64,000 bases of DNA. Origin: Rhizobium mesosinicum. GTDB taxonomy: Bacteria > Pseudomonadota > Alphaproteobacteria > Rhizobiales > Rhizobiaceae. The stretch is from assembly GCF_019511345.1 (NCBI RefSeq), contig NZ_JAEUAK010000004.1:1-64000 (forward strand). Reading direction: 5' to 3'. The translations under genes and the position numbers were made by a program. Positions 17,126 through 27,219 of the stretch are shown here, in pieces. The notes under the pieces were generated by a model. That model saw nothing but the letters and a program-made list of their open reading frames with translations. It was not told the DNA's origin and searched no databases. Numbering within the stretch: position 1 is the stretch's first letter; every line of letters starts with the position of its first letter.

Positions 17126-18528
17126 GCCGCTTCTGGGTTCTCTTCAAGTCCACAGCAGTCCGCCTTTCGGCCCTTTATATTCTGCTCTTCGCCATCTGCG
17201 CCGCAACGCTCGTCGTCTATGTGACGGCGATGTCGGAGCGGCTGCTGTCGGGCCAGATCCGCGATGCGGTTGCCCAGGAGGTGACGCAGGTGCAGCGTGC
17301 CTATGACGCCGGTGGGATGAACCTGCTTCTGCGCACGATGGAGCGGCGTGCCCGCCAGCCGGGCGCCAATCTCTATCTCATCGCCGGCCCCTCGGGCGAT
17401 ATCCTCGCCGGCAACGTCGCCTCCGTACAGCCGGGTGTCTTCGAGGAACAGGGCTGGACGTCGGTGCCCTTCACGTATCAGCGCTACACCGATAGCGGCG
17501 TCGTCTCGCATATGGCAATTGCCAACATCTTCGTTCTCGACAACGGCCTGCGGGTGCTGATCGGGCGCGACCTCGGCGAGCCGGAGCGTTTCCGCAAGTT
17601 GGTGCGCCAGGCGCTGATGATCGCGCTCGCCATCATGGGTCTAGGTGCCATCATCATCTGGTTCGGCATCGGCCGCAACGCACTGAAGCGCATCGATCGC
17701 ATGTCGGATGCCGGCAAGAAAATCATGGCCGGCGATCTCTCGCAGCGTCTGCCGGTCAGCGGTTCGGGCGACGAGTTCGACCGGCTCTCCGTCTCGCTGA
17801 ACAGCATGCTGGAACGCATCGAAAAGCTGAACGAAGGCCTGCGGCAGGTATCGGACAACATCGCCCACGACCTGAAGACGCCGCTGACGCGGCTGCGCAA
17901 CAAGGCCGCCGATGCGCTCGACATCGAGGACGGCCAGGTGCGCCGCAGCGCGCTGGAAGGCATCATTTCCGAATCCGATCAACTGATCCGCACCTTCAAT
18001 GCGCTGCTGATGATCTCTCGCGTAGAGGCCGGCTCCGTCGCCGCCGAAATGTCGCCGATCGAACTGTCGGCCATCGTCGCCGACAGCGCCGAACTCTATG
18101 AGCCGGTCGCCGACGAAGCCGGCATGGCGCTGATCTCGGAAATCGAGCCCGGTCTTGAGATCCTGGGTAACCGCGAACTGATCGGCCAGGCGATCTTCAA
18201 CCTGCTCGACAACGCGATCAAATATTCTGCCGATACCGAAGGGGCAGGCTCCGTTTCGGTGAAGCTCAGACGCCGTCCCGACGGCATCTGCCTCTCCGTT
18301 GCCGATCACGGCCCGGGCGTCCCGCCCGACCGGCGCGAGGACGTGCTGAAGCGGTTCGTGCGCCTGGACGAGAGCCGTTCGAAACCGGGCACCGGCCTTG
18401 GCCTCTCGCTGGTCGAGGCGATCATGGAGCTCCATGGCGGCACGCTGGAACTGTCCGATACCGAGCCCGGTCATGCCGAACGCCCCGGCCTCACCGTCAG
18501 CTTGGTTTTCCCCGCCAGGGCGGCCTGA
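17122..18528 (+). CDS. HAMP-domain sensor histidine kinase
   Basis: A 468-residue membrane kinase partnered with the preceding regulator. Transmembrane segments at about 15-36 and 163-184 enclose a periplasmic sensor region of about 125 residues. HAMP (about 185-235) leads to HisKA with phospho-acceptor H249 in NIAHDLKTPLTRLR, and the ATPase domain has NLLDNAIKYS, DHGPGVP and GTGLGLSL. It resembles the CusS/TctE-like class by order and spacing. The ligand cannot be predicted. Confidence 0.88.
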   Translation: MSRFWVLFKSTAVRLSALYILLFAICAATLVVYVTAMSERLLSGQIRDAVAQEVTQVQRAYDAGGMNLLLRTMERRARQPGANLYLIAGPSGDILAGNVASVQPGVFEEQGWTSVPFTYQRYTDSGVVSHMAIANIFVLDNGLRVLIGRDLGEPERFRKLVRQALMIALAIMGLGAIIIWFGIGRNALKRIDRMSDAGKKIMAGDLSQRLPVSGSGDEFDRLSVSLNSMLERIEKLNEGLRQVSDNIAHDLKTPLTRLRNKAADALDIEDGQVRRSALEGIISESDQLIRTFNALLMISRVEAGSVAAEMSPIELSAIVADSAELYEPVADEAGMALISEIEPGLEILGNRELIGQAIFNLLDNAIKYSADTEGAGSVSVKLRRRPDGICLSVADHGPGVPPDRREDVLKRFVRLDESRSKPGTGLGLSLVEAIMELHGGTLELSDTEPGHAERPGLTVSLVFPARAA

Positions 18529-18570
18529 TTTTCCTGGCAATTTTCATATTGGCGCTTTCGTTTCGACACC

Positions 18571-18867
18571 CTAGATCTTTTCTTGGTCAGATTGAAGCAT
18601 TCTGCCGGAGCAGGGTTTCGTCAGGGCAGAAGCGATTGGCGAACGGCATACCCCAAGGTACGTCCGAGCCGATCGCTTCTGATCCTGGCGGAAAGATGCC
18701 CGGCCCTAGCTGGTTTGCAAGCAAACCAGCGGGGTTGGCTGAAACGGGCCGCCTGATCGACCGGCCGGCTTGGCCGTAGATCTGGGCTACGACGCGCGCC
18801 GGCCGGTCGACCACCCGACTCCGTTTGAGCCAACAGAATGTTTCAATCTGACCAAGAAAGGATCTAG
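18571..18867. mobile_element. Composite palindromic intergenic element (RIME/MITE-like)
   Basis: A 297-bp unit bounded by 34-base inverted repeats (18571-18604 and 18834-18867, 32 of 34 match) that start at CTAGATC. Inside are three further hairpins: 18627-18640 with 18668-18681 (13 of 14), the 22-base near-perfect palindrome 18709-18730 with a 2-base loop, and 18758-18769 with 18798-18809 (12 of 12). No open frame of credible coding character lies inside. It fills most of the space between the kinase gene and glnE. The build resembles the rhizobial mosaic elements known as RIMEs or a MITE; the exact family was not checked. Confidence 0.7.
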
Positions 18868-18902
18868 TTTAAAATCGCATTGCAGCATGGCAGGGAGAGC
18901 GA

Positions 18903-21860
18903 ATGCTGACGAAATCGAACCACGGCCTGAAGGATGTCACTGAAGGGCTGCTGCGGCCGCTGAGCCAGGCGGAGCTGAAATCGGCTCTTGCCGATCTGCA
19001 GGATATCGGCAAGAGCGAGCCTGTCGTCGCCGATATGCTGAGGGCCGAAGGGCCGCTCCGCGACTTTATCGCCGCCGTCCTGACGCTCTCTCCCTATCTG
19101 CGCGAAATCGCCAATCTCGATCCGGCAATCCTTGCCTCCGCGATCAGCGATCCGCTGGAGCCGCAGATCGAGGCGTTGATTTCTGAGGCGCGCGATTGCT
19201 GGAAGCCGGACAGCGACGGAAGCGCGCCGGGCGAAAGCCAGGTGATGACGAGGCTGCGTATCATCAAGCGCAAGGTGGCCTTCCTCATTGCCCTTGCCGA
19301 TCTCTCCCGCATCTTTGATGGCCGGACGACGACGGCCTGGCTCAGCGAACTTGCCGAGGCCTCGGTCAGGGCCGCCATCGATCACCTGCTGCTGTCTACC
19401 CACCAGAGCGGCAAGCTGAAGCTGAAAAATATCGCTGCACCGAGCGAAGGCTCCGGCCTGATCGTTCTCGGCATGGGCAAGCTAGGCGCTTCCGAACTCA
19501 ATTATTCCTCCGATATCGACCTCGTCGTCTTCTTCGACGAAGAGGCCGGCATCGTGCCCGATCCCGATGACGCGATCGAGATCTTTCCGCGCATGATGCG
19601 GCGGCTGGTGCGGATCCTGCAGGAACGCACCGCGGATGGTTATGTCTTCCGCACCGATCTCAGGCTGCGGCCCGATCCCGGCTCCACGCCGCTCGCAATC
19701 CCCGTCGATGCCGCCATGATCTATTACGAGGGCAGGGGGCAGAACTGGGAACGGGCCGCCTTCATCAAGGCCCGTGCGGTTGCCGGCGATATCGCGGCCG
19801 GCGAGCAGTTCCTGCGCGGCCTCGCTCCCTTCGTCTTCCGCAAATATCTCGATTATGCGGCGATATCAGATATCCATTCCATCAAGCGGCAGATCCACGC
19901 GCACAAGGGTCATGGCGCTATCGCCGTGAAAGGCCACAACGTCAAACTCGGCCGCGGCGGCATCCGCGAGATCGAATTCTTCGTGCAGACGCAGCAACTG
20001 ATTGCCGGCGGCCGCATGCCGGCTCTTCGCTCCCGCGTGACGGAGGAGACGCTCTGCGAACTCACCAGGGCAAAATGGATCGACGCAGAAACCCGCGATG
20101 AGCTCACGGAAGCCTATTGGTTCCTGCGCGACGTCGAGCACCGCATTCAGATGGTGCGCGACGAGCAGACCCATCTTCTTCCGGAGACGGACGCGGAACT
20201 GAAGCGCATCGCCTTCTTGATGGGCTTCAATGATACGCCGAGTTTTTCCGAACGCCTGGTGGAGGTGCTGAAGGCGGTTGAGCGGCGTTATGCAGACCTC
20301 TTCGAACAGGAAACAAAACTCTCCGTCGGGACAGGTAATCTCGTCTTTACCGGCCAGGGCGACGATCCCGATACGCTGGAAACGCTGAGGAAACTCGGCT
20401 TCGAGCGTCCTTCGGATATTTCCCGCATCATCCGCACCTGGCATTACGGCCGCTACCGTGCCACCCAATCGGTCGAGGCACGCGAACGCCTGACGGAGCT
20501 GACGCCGGAGCTTCTGCGCGTCTTCGGCGAAAGCAAGCGGGCGGATGAGGCGTTGCTGCGCTTCGATAGCTTCATTTCCGGCCTGCCGTCGGGCATCCAG
20601 CTCTTCTCGCTGCTCGGCAGCAACCCGGCGCTGCTCTCGCTCATCGTCAACATCATGTCCTCGGCGCCGAAGCTCGCGGAAGTCATCGCCGCCAGACCGC
20701 ATGTCTTCGACGGCATGCTCGACCCCGGATTGATGGCGGAACTGCCGACGCGTGACTATCTTGGCGAGCGGCTGAAGGCCTCGCTGGTGCAGGCGCGGCA
20801 CTATGAAGAGATACTGGACAGGCTGCGTATCTTCACGTCCGAGCAGCGCTTCCTGATCGGTATCCGCCTGCTGACCGGCGCAATCAACGGCGACATGGCG
20901 GCCCGCGCCTTCACCCATCTCGCCGATCTCATCATTGAAGCCGCTCTGGACGCGGTCACGAACGAGATCCGCCTCGCACACGGCAATTATCCCGGCGGAC
21001 GGATTGCGATTGCCGGCATGGGCAAGCTCGGCAGCTTCGAACTGACGGCGGGCTCCGATATCGACCTCATCCTGCTCTATGACTACGACGATACCGCCGG
21101 TGAATCCGACGGTGCAAAGCCGCTCGATGCGACACGGTACTTCACCCGCATCACCCAGCGCCTGATCGCAGCCCTCTCGGCCCCCACGGCTGAAGGCGTG
21201 CTTTATGAAGTCGACATGCGGCTTCGTCCCTCCGGCAACAAGGGGCCGGTCGCAACCCGCATCAATGCCTTCGGCAAATACCAGCGCGAGGAGGCCTGGA
21301 CCTGGGAGCACATGGCGCTGTCGCGCGCCCGGCTGATCTGCGGCGATCAAAGCCTGATCGGCGAGGCGGAAGCCATCATCACAGATGTGCTCCGGACAAG
21401 GCGGGACATCGCCAAAGTCGCCCATGACGTGGCCGAGATGCGCGACCTGATCGAAAAAGAGAAGGCGCCTGATAACGCTTGGGACCTCAAGCTCGTTCCG
21501 GGCGGTGTCGTCGATATCGAATTCATCGCCCAGTATCTTGCGCTGATCGCGCCGGAAAAGGGCGTCGAAATCAAGATCAACGGCCTCACGACAGGTGCTG
21601 CCCTGAAGGCTCTCGGCGAGAAGCTGATGGGTTCGGGCGACCTCGATACCTGCCTTGAAGCTTTCGCGCTCTATACCGAGCTTTCGCAGCTGATCCGCCT
21701 TTGCATCGATGGTCTGTTCGATCCGAAGGAGGCGCCCGCCGGCCTGACCGAGCTCGTCTGCCGGGCTGGAGACTGCCCTGACATCAAGACTTTGGAGGGT
21801 GAAGTGAAGAGACTCTCCAAAGCCGTCCGCAAGGTCTTCCAGACGGTTGTGAAGGCTTAA
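18903..21860 (+). CDS. glnE: Bifunctional glutamine synthetase adenylyltransferase/adenylyl-removing enzyme
   Basis: A 985-residue enzyme that adenylylates glutamine synthetase when nitrogen is abundant and removes the AMP when it is scarce, under PII control. Two nucleotidyltransferase domains are visible. The N-terminal (adenylyl-removing) one has GMGKLGASELNYSSDIDLVV near residue 195; the C-terminal (adenylylating) one has GMGKLGSFELTAGSDIDLIL near 705. GlnD-type helical bundles follow each (for example around 330-440 and 860-970). AGGGAG precedes the ATG. Full length for alphaproteobacteria. It is the nitrogen-regulation gene of the window, with the composite palindrome upstream. Confidence 0.95.
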   Translation: MLTKSNHGLKDVTEGLLRPLSQAELKSALADLQDIGKSEPVVADMLRAEGPLRDFIAAVLTLSPYLREIANLDPAILASAISDPLEPQIEALISEARDCWKPDSDGSAPGESQVMTRLRIIKRKVAFLIALADLSRIFDGRTTTAWLSELAEASVRAAIDHLLLSTHQSGKLKLKNIAAPSEGSGLIVLGMGKLGASELNYSSDIDLVVFFDEEAGIVPDPDDAIEIFPRMMRRLVRILQERTADGYVFRTDLRLRPDPGSTPLAIPVDAAMIYYEGRGQNWERAAFIKARAVAGDIAAGEQFLRGLAPFVFRKYLDYAAISDIHSIKRQIHAHKGHGAIAVKGHNVKLGRGGIREIEFFVQTQQLIAGGRMPALRSRVTEETLCELTRAKWIDAETRDELTEAYWFLRDVEHRIQMVRDEQTHLLPETDAELKRIAFLMGFNDTPSFSERLVEVLKAVERRYADLFEQETKLSVGTGNLVFTGQGDDPDTLETLRKLGFERPSDISRIIRTWHYGRYRATQSVEARERLTELTPELLRVFGESKRADEALLRFDSFISGLPSGIQLFSLLGSNPALLSLIVNIMSSAPKLAEVIAARPHVFDGMLDPGLMAELPTRDYLGERLKASLVQARHYEEILDRLRIFTSEQRFLIGIRLLTGAINGDMAARAFTHLADLIIEAALDAVTNEIRLAHGNYPGGRIAIAGMGKLGSFELTAGSDIDLILLYDYDDTAGESDGAKPLDATRYFTRITQRLIAALSAPTAEGVLYEVDMRLRPSGNKGPVATRINAFGKYQREEAWTWEHMALSRARLICGDQSLIGEAEAIITDVLRTRRDIAKVAHDVAEMRDLIEKEKAPDNAWDLKLVPGGVVDIEFIAQYLALIAPEKGVEIKINGLTTGAALKALGEKLMGSGDLDTCLEAFALYTELSQLIRLCIDGLFDPKEAPAGLTELVCRAGDCPDIKTLEGEVKRLSKAVRKVFQTVVKA

Positions 21861-21871
21861 GCCTATCGGCG

Positions 21872-24187
21872 TCAGCCGTGATCGGGAATGCGCAGCGAGA
21901 TCACCGTACCGATAGATTCGCGGGAGCGTATCTTCATGCTGCCGCCATGCAGATTGGTCAGCGAGCGCGAGATGGCGAGACCAAGGCCGGAGCCGCCCTT
22001 GCTCTTGGCATATTGGCTCTGCACCTGCTCGAAAGGCTGGCCGATCTTGATGAGTGCTGCGCGCGGGATACCGATGCCGGTATCGGCGATGGTGACCATG
22101 ACGCCATCGGCGACACGGCGGGTGCGAACCGCAATGCGCCCGCCTTCATTGGTGAACTTCACGGCATTGGAGAGCAGGTTCAGCAGCACCTGCTTCATGG
22201 CGCGGCGATCGGCCATCAGCGTCATGCCCGAGGAGATGCGCTGCTCGATGACGATGTTCTTTTCGGCTGCAGGAATGGCGGTGAAGCGCAGGCTTTCCTC
22301 GATCAGCGGCACGAGATCAATCCGCTCGCGCGACAGCAGCATATGGCCTGCCTCGATCTTCGACATGTCAAGAATATCGTTGATGACGTTGAGGAGATGC
22401 TTGCCGCTGTCATGGATGTCGCGGGCATATTCGTTGTACTTGGCCGAGCCGAGCGGCCCGAACATCTGGTTCTGCAGGATCTCCGAGAAGCCGAGAATGG
22501 CGTTGAGCGGCGTGCGCAGCTCATGCGACATGTTGGCGAGGAATTCCGACTTCGCCTTGTTGGCCGCTTCCGCACGCTCTTTCTCCGCGAGATAGTTGGA
22601 ATTGGCGGTGGAAAGCTCGGCCTTCTGCAATTCCAGCGTCTGTCGGGAGGCGGAGAGATCATTGATCGTCGCCATCAGCCGGCGCTCGGAATCGCGCAGC
22701 CGCTCCTGATGGCGCTTCAAGGGCGTGATGTCGGTGCCGACGGATACGCGCCCGCCGTCGCGGGTGCGCCGCTCGTTGATCTGCAGCCAGCGTTCGTCGG
22801 CAAGCTGCACTTCCGTCGTGCGCGAATAGCCGGAGCCGTCCGCATCGGCAATACGCCGCTCGATCACGGGGCGTGCCGCTGCGGCATGGACGACCGTACG
22901 CTCGGTGCCTGGCACGAGCACGCTGTCGGGAAGGCCGTAGGCCTGCTGGAAATGCGCGTTGCACATGACGAGCCGGTCGTTCTTGTCCCATAGCACGAAG
23001 GCTTCCGAAGTGCACTCGATGGCATCGGCCAGACGCTGGTCGGCCTCAGCGTAGCGTTGAGCAAGCCGATGCTGCTCAGTGACGTCCATGGCGATGCCGA
23101 TCATGTGCATGCGGCCGGAATGGCCGCGAATCACCTGGGCGCGGGCGCGCATCCAGACATAGTGGCCGCCTGCATGACGCATGCGGAAGATCTGATCGAC
23201 CTGGCCGGAATCGCCCTTGGCGACGGCGCGCGCGATCTCGTGCAACCCGTTATCCTCCGGGTGCATGAGCCGTGCCGCATCGGCAAAGCTCATCGTCTTG
23301 TCGGAGCCGACAAGTCCGAGCATATCGTACATCGAGCGCGACCAGAAGAATTCGCGATTGTGGAAGTCGAAATCCCAGAGGCCGCAGCGGCCGCGCGACA
23401 GCGCCGTCTCGACCCTGAGATTGGATTCCAGGAAGATATCGTCGGCATCGCGCGCCCGCTTCACCTGCATGTAATAGGCGTAGAGGATGACGAGCAGGAT
23501 GGAGGAAATGCCGGCAAACAGCGTGACGTTGAGGGTGAGTTCCTCGCGCCAGAGACGGTTGATCTCTTTCAGCGACGTGGCGGAAACGATATAGCCGCCC
23601 GCCGTGCCCATCAGCGAGATCTCGGCATAGTGTAATTCGCCGCCGATGCTGGTTTCGATGACATCGGTGCGGTCGCCGAAGCGGCGGATGGCTGATATCT
23701 CGGGGAAGAGGGCCGAGACATCGGCGCCGACATAGGCGGCGCCGGCCGTCGTTGCCGCAAATACCTTGCCGCTCGCCTCCACCAGCAGCACGAATGCGCC
23801 GTTTTCCAGCCGGTCCTGCGGCAGGAATTTCGCAAGGCGCGCTTGCGCCTCCGCGGCGCTGCCGCCGTCGAAGAGATCGGCCGCATCGGCAAAGACGGCG
23901 GCCGCGGTTGCAGCCGAGAGCGCCGTCGCATGGCGCGCGGAGGCTTCCATGCGGCTGTATTCGCTGACCATGCCGAAGAAATGCGAGGCCGCCACGACGG
24001 CAAGGAAGGCAACGATCAGAACGGGGATCGTGCGCTTCAGGAGAAGCTCTGCCGTCGGCAGGTGGCGCAGCAATGGTTCAGGAGCTTTCGCAGCATTTCC
24101 GGACAGGCTGTCGCGCCAGGCTTTGAGCCCGCCAAAATCGACACGCAGCCGTCCTTCGGCCGCGGTTGCCCGCCGCACGTCCATCAT
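21872..24187 (-). CDS. PAS-domain sensor histidine kinase
   Basis: A 771-residue membrane kinase, convergent with glnE. Transmembrane segments at about 48-70 and 222-243 enclose an extracytoplasmic sensor domain. Two PAS domains follow (about 255-380, with GRCGLWDFDFHNREFFW, and about 385-495, with CTSEAFVLWDKNDRLVMCN). A coiled linker leads to HisKA (SHELRTPLNAILGFSE near 555) and the ATPase domain (NLLSNAVKFT, DTGIGIP, GSGLGLAI). No receiver domain is present, so its cognate regulator must be elsewhere. It resembles the PleC/PdhS-like alphaproteobacterial class by H-box and PAS layout; specific identity is unproven. Confidence 0.85.
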   Translation of the reverse strand: MMDVRRATAAEGRLRVDFGGLKAWRDSLSGNAAKAPEPLLRHLPTAELLLKRTIPVLIVAFLAVVAASHFFGMVSEYSRMEASARHATALSAATAAAVFADAADLFDGGSAAEAQARLAKFLPQDRLENGAFVLLVEASGKVFAATTAGAAYVGADVSALFPEISAIRRFGDRTDVIETSIGGELHYAEISLMGTAGGYIVSATSLKEINRLWREELTLNVTLFAGISSILLVILYAYYMQVKRARDADDIFLESNLRVETALSRGRCGLWDFDFHNREFFWSRSMYDMLGLVGSDKTMSFADAARLMHPEDNGLHEIARAVAKGDSGQVDQIFRMRHAGGHYVWMRARAQVIRGHSGRMHMIGIAMDVTEQHRLAQRYAEADQRLADAIECTSEAFVLWDKNDRLVMCNAHFQQAYGLPDSVLVPGTERTVVHAAAARPVIERRIADADGSGYSRTTEVQLADERWLQINERRTRDGGRVSVGTDITPLKRHQERLRDSERRLMATINDLSASRQTLELQKAELSTANSNYLAEKERAEAANKAKSEFLANMSHELRTPLNAILGFSEILQNQMFGPLGSAKYNEYARDIHDSGKHLLNVINDILDMSKIEAGHMLLSRERIDLVPLIEESLRFTAIPAAEKNIVIEQRISSGMTLMADRRAMKQVLLNLLSNAVKFTNEGGRIAVRTRRVADGVMVTIADTGIGIPRAALIKIGQPFEQVQSQYAKSKGGSGLGLAISRSLTNLHGGSMKIRSRESIGTVISLRIPDHG

Positions 24188-24338
24188 CTCTGAACCTGAT
24201 CCCTCGTGTGATTCGCGCGCCGCTCGCTCGAACTACACACAGAGAATCATGCGTGATTCGCCTTGTCCAGAGCTGCTGGTAAAAATTTATTAACCATTTG
24301 TGATTGCTTATATTTCAGAGGGATTTGCCGATGGCCGG

Positions 24339-24370
24339 CCTAGCTGTCTGGAGAGCGCAGGACAGCTAGG
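24339..24370 (-). terminator. Hairpin downstream of pepN
   Basis: CCTAGCTGTC and GACAGCTAGG form a perfect 10-bp stem with a 12-base loop, 22 bases beyond the pepN stop codon. No strong T-run follows, so it may be a stabilising or Rho-assisted transcript end. Confidence 0.5.
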
Positions 24371-24391
24371 CGGCAAATCATTTGCGGCAAA

Positions 24392-27040
24392 TCACTCCTT
24401 GAGGGTGCGCTCGACGATATCGCGGACATCGGTCGAAAGGTTCGCCGCCCGTTCGATCTCGAGCAATGCCGAGCGTGCGTGATCTGCACGGGCCGATTCC
24501 AGCGAGCGCCAGGAGCGCATTGAGGTCAGCAGGCGTGCGGCAAGCTGCGGGTTGCGCTGGTCGATGTCGAGGATCTGGCTGGCCAGGAAACGGTAGCCTT
24601 CGCCATCCGCGCGGCCGAAGCCGGTCGGATTGCCGAAGGCGAAGGTGCCGACCAGCGAGCGCATGCGGTTCGGGTTGGTGCGCTTGAAGAGCGGGTTTTC
24701 CATCAGTGCCTTGACGCGATCGACTGCGCCCTGTCCGGGAACGCCGGCCTGGATCGCAAACCACTTGTCGACGACGAGCGCGTTTTCCTGGAAACGGCTG
24801 CGGAAGGCTTCGAGCGCCGCCTTTGCCTCTGCGCTGTCGGGGAAGCGATGAGCGAGGATCGTCAGCGCATGGCTGAGATCGGTCATATTGTTGGCGCCGT
24901 CAAAGGCAGCCTTGGCACGGGAAGGGTTGCCCTCGGCATAGGAAAGGTAGGTGAGGGCGGCGTTGCGCAGTGCACGGCGGCCGGCGCTCTTGGCATCCGG
25001 ACTGAATTCGCCTGATGTGATCATCGCGTCGTAGAGGGCCGCGAAGGTGGCTTTGCCGGCTTCGGCGATCTGTCTCATGATCGCCTGACGGCCCGCATGC
25101 ACGGCGTCGGGATCGATGTTGCTGCCAAGCTCGCGGGCAATGTCGGATTCGCTCGGCAAAGCCAGCGCCTGGGCGCGGAAGGCAGGCTCGAGGCTTTCAT
25201 CGGCGGCAGCCGCAATCAACGTATCGACGAAGGTCTGCTCGCAGACGATTGCTGCACCCTCGCGGGCATCACGCGCAGCCTTCAAGAGGTTCGGCAGTGC
25301 CAGATCGGTCAATGCCTGCCAGCGGGCGAAATGATCCGTCTCGTAGCGGGCGAGCAGCGCCAGATCGGCCGGGCTCTGGTCGAAATGCAGGTTGATCGGC
25401 GCAGAGAAGCTGCGGTTGATCGAAACAACAGGACGCGAGGCAACGCCATGGAAGACGGCCGTCTGTGTCCGCGCCGTCAAATGCAGCACCTCGCCGGCAA
25501 ATTCGGCGCCGTCGACGGTAGCAGGCTCGATCTTCGAACCGTCCTCGGCAAAAAGCGCGAGGCTCAGTGGAATGTGCATCGGCTCCTTGGTCGGCTGGCC
25601 GGGCGTTGCGGGGATCATCTGCTCCAGCGACAGGCTGAAGCTCTTGGCGCCTGCATCATAGGTGCCGGATGCGGTCACCAGCGGCGTGCCTGCCTGATGG
25701 TACCAGAGCGAGAATTGCGCGAGGTCGCGGCCGCTCGCATCCTCGAAGCATTTGACGAAATCCTCGATCGTGACGGCCTGTCCGTCATGGCGATCGAAAT
25801 AGAGGTCCATGCCCTTCTTGAAGGTCTCGCGGCCGAGCAGGGTTGCGATCATGCGCGTGACTTCGCTGCCCTTCTCGTAGACCGTCGTCGTATAGAAGTT
25901 GTTGATCTCGCGATATTTCGTCGGGCGCACCGGATGGGCGAGCGGGCCGCCGTCTTCCGGGAACTGCTCGGATTTCAGGTGGCGAACTTCGGCGATGCGC
26001 TTGACCGGGCGCGAACGCTGGTCGGACGAGAATTCGTGGTCGCGATAGACCGTCAGGCCTTCCTTGAGGCAGAGCTGGAACCAGTCGCGGCAGGTGATGC
26101 GGTTGCCGGTCCAGTTGTGAAAATATTCATGCGCGATGATCGCCTCGATATTGGCGTAATCGGCATCGGTCGCCGTTTCAGGATCGGCGAGCACGTATTT
26201 GTCGTTGAAGATGTTGAGGCCCTTGTTCTCCATGGCCCCCATGTTGAAGTCGGAGACGGCGACGATCATGAAGATATCGAGATCGTATTCGCGCCCGAAC
26301 ACGTCTTCATCCCACTTCATCGAGCGTTTCAGCGCGTCCATCGCATAAGCCGCGCGCGGCTCCTTGCCATGCTCGACATAAATCTTCAGCACGACCTCGC
26401 GGCCGGACATCGTGGTGAACGTGTCTTCGACGACGCCGAGATCGCCGGCGACCAGCGCGAAGAGATAGCTCGGCTTCGGATGCGGGTCGAACCAGGCGGC
26501 GAAATGCTTGCCGGGACCATAGCCGGCACCGCCGAGGAAATTGCCGTTCGACAGGAGCAGCGGATTGGCCTCTTTGTCGGCGATGATGTTGACCGTATAG
26601 GGCGCCAGTACATCCGGCCGGTCGGGAAAATAGGTGATGCGGCGGAAGCCTTCGGCCTCGCATTGCGTGCAATAGATGCCGCTGGTGCGATAAAGGCCCA
26701 TCAGCTGGGTATTGGCTTCAGGATTGATGATCGTGGTGACGGTGACTTCGAAAGGCGCCGTTTCCGGCAGGCCGCGGATGGTGAGGCTTTCGGCCGTTAC
26801 CATGTAGCGTTCCGGCGCCAGCTCGTTCTGGTCGAAGAGAAGGCTGGAAAGATTGAGTTCGTCGCCGTCGAGGACGAGGGGAGCGGAGGGATCGGCGCCT
26901 TTGCGGCGATGGAAAATCAGCCGCGCTTCCACCTTTGTCTCCGTCGGATCCAGTTCGAAGGTCAGGTCGACGCGTTCCAGCACGAAATCTGTTGGGCGGT
27001 AATCTGCCAGATTGACGACCTGACCGGTATCTGTTCGCAT
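24392..27040 (-). CDS. pepN: Aminopeptidase N (M1 family)
   Basis: An 882-residue zinc aminopeptidase that releases N-terminal residues from peptides in the cytoplasm. Motifs are the exopeptidase signature GAMENKG (about residue 267) and zinc site HEYFHNWTGNRIT (about 304-316), with the distant glutamate in LKEGLTVYRD. The N-terminal beta-saddle begins VNLADYRPTDF. A long C-terminal helical domain from about 540 matches the bacterial PepN (ERAP-like DUF3458) layout. Length is normal. Single-gene unit on the minus strand, with a hairpin downstream. Confidence 0.93.
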   Translation of the reverse strand: MRTDTGQVVNLADYRPTDFVLERVDLTFELDPTETKVEARLIFHRRKGADPSAPLVLDGDELNLSSLLFDQNELAPERYMVTAESLTIRGLPETAPFEVTVTTIINPEANTQLMGLYRTSGIYCTQCEAEGFRRITYFPDRPDVLAPYTVNIIADKEANPLLLSNGNFLGGAGYGPGKHFAAWFDPHPKPSYLFALVAGDLGVVEDTFTTMSGREVVLKIYVEHGKEPRAAYAMDALKRSMKWDEDVFGREYDLDIFMIVAVSDFNMGAMENKGLNIFNDKYVLADPETATDADYANIEAIIAHEYFHNWTGNRITCRDWFQLCLKEGLTVYRDHEFSSDQRSRPVKRIAEVRHLKSEQFPEDGGPLAHPVRPTKYREINNFYTTTVYEKGSEVTRMIATLLGRETFKKGMDLYFDRHDGQAVTIEDFVKCFEDASGRDLAQFSLWYHQAGTPLVTASGTYDAGAKSFSLSLEQMIPATPGQPTKEPMHIPLSLALFAEDGSKIEPATVDGAEFAGEVLHLTARTQTAVFHGVASRPVVSINRSFSAPINLHFDQSPADLALLARYETDHFARWQALTDLALPNLLKAARDAREGAAIVCEQTFVDTLIAAAADESLEPAFRAQALALPSESDIARELGSNIDPDAVHAGRQAIMRQIAEAGKATFAALYDAMITSGEFSPDAKSAGRRALRNAALTYLSYAEGNPSRAKAAFDGANNMTDLSHALTILAHRFPDSAEAKAALEAFRSRFQENALVVDKWFAIQAGVPGQGAVDRVKALMENPLFKRTNPNRMRSLVGTFAFGNPTGFGRADGEGYRFLASQILDIDQRNPQLAARLLTSMRSWRSLESARADHARSALLEIERAANLSTDVRDIVERTLKE

Positions 27041-27147
27041 GTTGCCTGAAGACCTTTTTTAGACAATGGCCGAATACAGAGGCGGGCGCGCTCTGCTGAA
27101 ATTGGCGGCCATGATTACATTAAAGTCTGAACTAAACTTAAAGCAAA

Positions 27148-27176
27148 TTGGCCGTGAACGCGAAGTTCACAGCCAA
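27148..27176 (-). terminator. Hairpin downstream of the chemoreceptor-like gene
   Basis: TTGGCCGTGAAC and GTTCACAGCCAA (11 of 12 pairs) with a 5-base loop lie 44 bases after the stop of the minus-strand receptor gene. A short A/T-rich stretch flanks it. It is a probable transcript end; it may equally insulate pepN's promoter region. Confidence 0.45.
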
Positions 27177-27219
27177 ATTATTATGGTCGAATTATCGTGC
27201 ATGCAGCAGAACAAGACTG

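Noticed and set aside
25097..27049. 650-residue plus-strand frame opposite pepN
   Set aside because: Antisense to aminopeptidase N, whose zinc motif and full length are intact.
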